DNA of 64,000 bases from DAOTWA01 sp963702935 (lineage in GTDB: Bacteria > Chloroflexota > Anaerolineae > Anaerolineales > Anaerolineaceae). Below, piece after piece: positions 61,792-64,000 of the stretch. The number at the start of each line of letters is the position of its first letter. Position 1 is the stretch's first letter. The notes beneath the pieces were generated by a model, which was given only the letters and a program-made list of their open reading frames with translations, ran no database searches and had not been told where the DNA came from. The position numbers were made by a program, and so were the translations under genes. The stretch is taken from the NCBI GenBank assembly GCA_963702935.1, contig OY969772.1:4464001-4528000 (forward strand). Direction: 5' to 3'.

Positions 61792-62145
61792 TCAATTCCC
61801 GGTTGGAGCGCTCACCACTTCGAGGAACTGGTTGAGAACGTCCCGCAGCATCATCTCGGGCAGCGCGCCCACCTGCCGGTGGACGATCTTGCCATTGGCG
61901 ATGAACAGCATGGTAGGAATCCCCTGCACGCCATAACGCATGGCCCATTCCGAGTTCTCGTCGGTATTGACTTTCGCTACCACCAGCTTCCCGGCCTGCT
62001 CCTTGGCGATCTTCTCCAGGGCAGGCGCTACCATCTTGCACGGCCCGCACCAGGGCGCCCAAAAGTCGACCACCACAGGCAAGCTGGACTGTAGCACAAC
62101 TTTATCAAAAGCAGCATCGGTTACATGTAACGGTTCGTCGATCAT
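61792..62145 (-). CDS. trxA: Thioredoxin
   Basis: The 117-aa protein has VVVDFWAPWCGPCKMVAPAL (active site WCGPC), the cis-Pro loop GIPTMLFI and VGALPEMML. The ATG at 62145 has GGAG eight bases upstream and gives normal length; a longer frame from 62178 adds 11 non-conserved residues. It is a cytoplasmic disulfide reductase and lies just upstream of the hydrogenase/sulfur operon, which could use it to regenerate thiols. Confidence 0.95.
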   Translation of the reverse strand: MIDEPLHVTDAAFDKVVLQSSLPVVVDFWAPWCGPCKMVAPALEKIAKEQAGKLVVAKVNTDENSEWAMRYGVQGIPTMLFIANGKIVHRQVGALPEMMLRDVLNQFLEVVSAPTGN

Positions 62146-62318
62146 ATTCACTCCATTTCCAGGTGTTTTGGTTACCATCCATAAATGATTAAATTATTGA
62201 GCGCAGGAAAGTAGCTGGCTATCCATATTCATAATAGATGCGCGAAACCCCAAAAAGTTGCATGGCTCGTTCATTGAGTTCGAGTTTATGGAACTATCCT
62301 CGCCCGGCTTGGGGCCTC

Positions 62319-62876
62319 TCAAAACTCTATTCCCCGCTGGGCTTTCACCCCCCGCTCGAAGGGGTGCTTGACGTTCACCATCTCGGTCACCAGGTCGGCG
62401 TATTCGATCAAGGCCCGGGGGGCGTTGCGCCCGGTGACGATCAAATGCAAGCCGGCCGGTTTGTGCTCTCGCAGCCAGCCCAGCACCTCCGCTGTATTCA
62501 GCCAGCCCAGCGTCAAGGCGTAGGTAAACTCGTCCAGCAGCACCAGATCGTATGCTCCCCTGGCGATCTTCTCCTGCGCCAGCTCCCAGGCTTCCCGCGC
62601 CCTGGCGATGCCCTCTTCCTCCGCCTTCGCCTGCCAGGTAAAGCCCTCGCCCAGGGTATGCCACTCGATTCCCAGCTTACGGGCCGCCTTGACTTCGCCC
62701 CACTGGCCGTTCTTGTTCTTGATGAACTGGATCACGCAGGCGCGCAGGCCCTGGCCGTAGGCGCGCAAGAGGATACCCAGGGCGGCCGTGGTCTTGCCCT
62801 TGCCGGCGCCGGTATGCACGATCACTAAGCCCTGCTTATGTGCATCCTCTCCATCGTTTTGTGAATGGTTATCCAT
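62319..62876 (-). CDS. cobO: Cob(I)yrinic acid a,c-diamide adenosyltransferase
   Basis: The 185-aa protein has the P-loop HTGAGKGKTTAALG, VIQFIKNKNGQW, DLVLLDEFTYAL (Walker B) and VTGRNAPRALIEYADLVTEM, all diagnostic of the CobO/BtuR family. It adenosylates corrinoids with ATP, giving coenzyme B12. Its ATG overlaps the stop of the MFS gene by one base (TAATG), so they are translated together; the MFS protein might then transport a corrinoid-related or other compound. No other cobalamin gene is in the window. Confidence 0.95.
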   Translation of the reverse strand: MDNHSQNDGEDAHKQGLVIVHTGAGKGKTTAALGILLRAYGQGLRACVIQFIKNKNGQWGEVKAARKLGIEWHTLGEGFTWQAKAEEEGIARAREAWELAQEKIARGAYDLVLLDEFTYALTLGWLNTAEVLGWLREHKPAGLHLIVTGRNAPRALIEYADLVTEMVNVKHPFERGVKAQRGIEF

Positions 62877-64000
62877 TAATCGTCCCCTGTGAGGTAATCC
62901 GGTTGAACGGCGATTTTCTTGCGGCGGAAATCGGTCACGAAAGCCAGGATGGCGATCAGCAAGGCGGTCGTGACGCCAACCGCCGCCGCGTGGAAGGCCA
63001 GGTGCGTGCCGGCCACCAGGGCAAAAGCCGGGGCGAGGGTCACGTCCACGCCGGCGGACAGGTGGGCCGAAGCCAGCACCCCCGTGCTGAATAACACGCC
63101 CATCAGGGGCAGCCCCGTCGTCTGGCCCAGCAGGCGCGTCAGAGACAACAGGCCCGAGGCGATCCCCAGGCGTTCCTTGGGAACGGCGCCCATGATGGCG
63201 GAGTTATTGGGAGCCATGAACATCCCCATTCCCAGCCCAATGGGAATCATGTGCAGGACGAAACCGACCTGGCTGGTATCCATTTGCAAGGCTCCCAGGG
63301 TGAGGCAGCCAATCGTCACGACGATCAGCCCCATGATGCTGGTGATGCGCGAGCCGATGCGATCCGAGAGCGCCCCGGCCAGGGGCGCCACGATGCTCAA
63401 TCCGATCGGATCGATCATCATCAAAATCCCCACCAGCACCGTGGGATACCCCTTGACCAGTTGCAGGTAATACGGCAGGATGAACAGACCCGCCAGCACG
63501 GTTGAGACCAGCAATCCCATCAGCAGGTTGAGGTCGAACAGGAAGCTCCGGAACAGGCTCAAGTCGATCATGGGCTGCTCGACGCGGCGTTCGACCTGAA
63601 TGAATACGATGATCCCCAGCAGCCCGGCGCCCATCAAGAGCTGCACGGGCAGTTGGGCAAACCCCATATCCTGCCCCAGGGTCATGGCCAGCGCATACAC
63701 GCCCAACGCTACGAATAAGATGACCGCGCCGGCCAGGTCGAAGCGCTGTTGCGTGTCGACTACGTGCAGATTGGGCACGAAGCGCGCCACGAAGATCAGG
63801 CTGACCAGGCCCAGCGGCACGTTCACCAGGAAGACCCAATGCCAGCCCAGGGTGCCGATGACCAGGCCGCCCAGGGGCGGCCCCATGGCGATGCCCACCG
63901 CCATGATGCTGCCCAGCAGCCCCAACGCTTTGCCGCGCTCCTGAGCCGGAAAGACCTGGGTAACGATGGCGAATCCCAGGGACGCAGTCAACGCCGCGCC
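62876..64000 (-). CDS. MFS transporter, DHA2-type, N-terminus beyond window edge
   Basis: The frame is open to the window end, so the first helices are missing. The visible 374 residues contain AQERGKALGLLGSIMAVG and GPPLGGLVIGTLGWHWVFLVN, the motif C region of 14-helix drug:H+ antiporters (EmrB/QacA type), then about ten further hydrophobic segments. A DHA2 exporter is the likely identity; the substrate is unknown. It precedes cobO with a one-base overlap. Confidence 0.85.
   Translation of the reverse strand, partial: GAALTASLGFAIVTQVFPAQERGKALGLLGSIMAVGIAMGPPLGGLVIGTLGWHWVFLVNVPLGLVSLIFVARFVPNLHVVDTQQRFDLAGAVILFVALGVYALAMTLGQDMGFAQLPVQLLMGAGLLGIIVFIQVERRVEQPMIDLSLFRSFLFDLNLLMGLLVSTVLAGLFILPYYLQLVKGYPTVLVGILMMIDPIGLSIVAPLAGALSDRIGSRITSIMGLIVVTIGCLTLGALQMDTSQVGFVLHMIPIGLGMGMFMAPNNSAIMGAVPKERLGIASGLLSLTRLLGQTTGLPLMGVLFSTGVLASAHLSAGVDVTLAPAFALVAGTHLAFHAAAVGVTTALLIAILAFVTDFRRKKIAVQPDYLTGDD

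Overview
This is a GC-rich bacterial window with long same-strand gene runs and Shine-Dalgarno-led genes. Gene content suggests an anaerobic or facultative member of the Chloroflexota, probably Anaerolineae: an Isp-type [NiFe] hydrogenase, secreted proteins carrying a YLPL-type motif after the signal peptide, form II CoxL-like enzymes, and a hexapeptide acyltransferase/GT39/B12-radical-SAM polysaccharide cluster. No rRNA or marker gene fixes the taxonomy, so the assignment is an inference. No tRNA, rRNA, CRISPR array or phage module was seen.

Layout. 1-13849 (minus): a cell-surface polysaccharide operon (acyltransferase, two GT2, B12-binding radical SAM, Gfo/Idh dehydrogenase, UDP-GlcNAc 2-epimerase, FAD oxidoreductase, two membrane GT39-type glycosyltransferases), followed by a large secreted deacetylase-like protein that runs off the window. 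A consensus promoter at 14218-14245 points into this operon. 14678-23242 (plus): a GmhB-like phosphatase, then three secreted or lipidated carbohydrate-active proteins. 23271-27354 (minus): a four-gene ABC importer. 27703-31113 (plus): FtsH and a site-2 protease with CBS domains. 31144-34267 (minus): two orphan response regulators and nicotinate phosphoribosyltransferase. 34380-40527 (plus): GH1 beta-glucosidase, an IS982-type insertion with 5-bp target duplication, then a three-subunit molybdenum hydroxylase (CoxM/CoxS/CoxL form II). 40559-45722: an MFS transporter, then a PepSY / Pro-Ser-rich / ApbE / ferric-reductase-like membrane cassette and a zinc-ribbon protein. 45971-51915 (plus): an S10 peptidase joined in frame to a PPi-type phosphofructokinase, a DUF364 protein, TrmO, and a TetR-methyltransferase pair. 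51940-64000 (minus): a TlpA-like thioredoxin, the hydrogenase/sulfur-carrier operon, thioredoxin, CobO and a partial MFS transporter.

The most interesting system is 52666-61562. It appears to be one transcription unit of eleven genes: PocR-type regulator, TusA, two DsrE-family proteins, a GcvH-like lipoate-binding protein, then hydS-isp1-isp2-hydL, a hydrogenase maturation protease and a lipoate-protein ligase. It joins a membrane [NiFe] hydrogenase with an HdrD-like subunit to a sulfur-relay set otherwise known from sHdr sulfur oxidation loci, but no sHdr genes are present. I propose that H2 oxidation or evolution is coupled to lipoate-bound or persulfide sulfur in the cytoplasm.

A second theme is sequence quality. 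At least seven genes (GT39, GT2, acyltransferase, phosphatase, ABC permease, ftsH, DUF364) are each interrupted by one or two single-base indels, several in short homopolymers, with the protein continuing cleanly in another frame. ftsH is among them, so residual assembly indels are more likely than gene decay. The S10-PFK 'fusion' should be read in that light.
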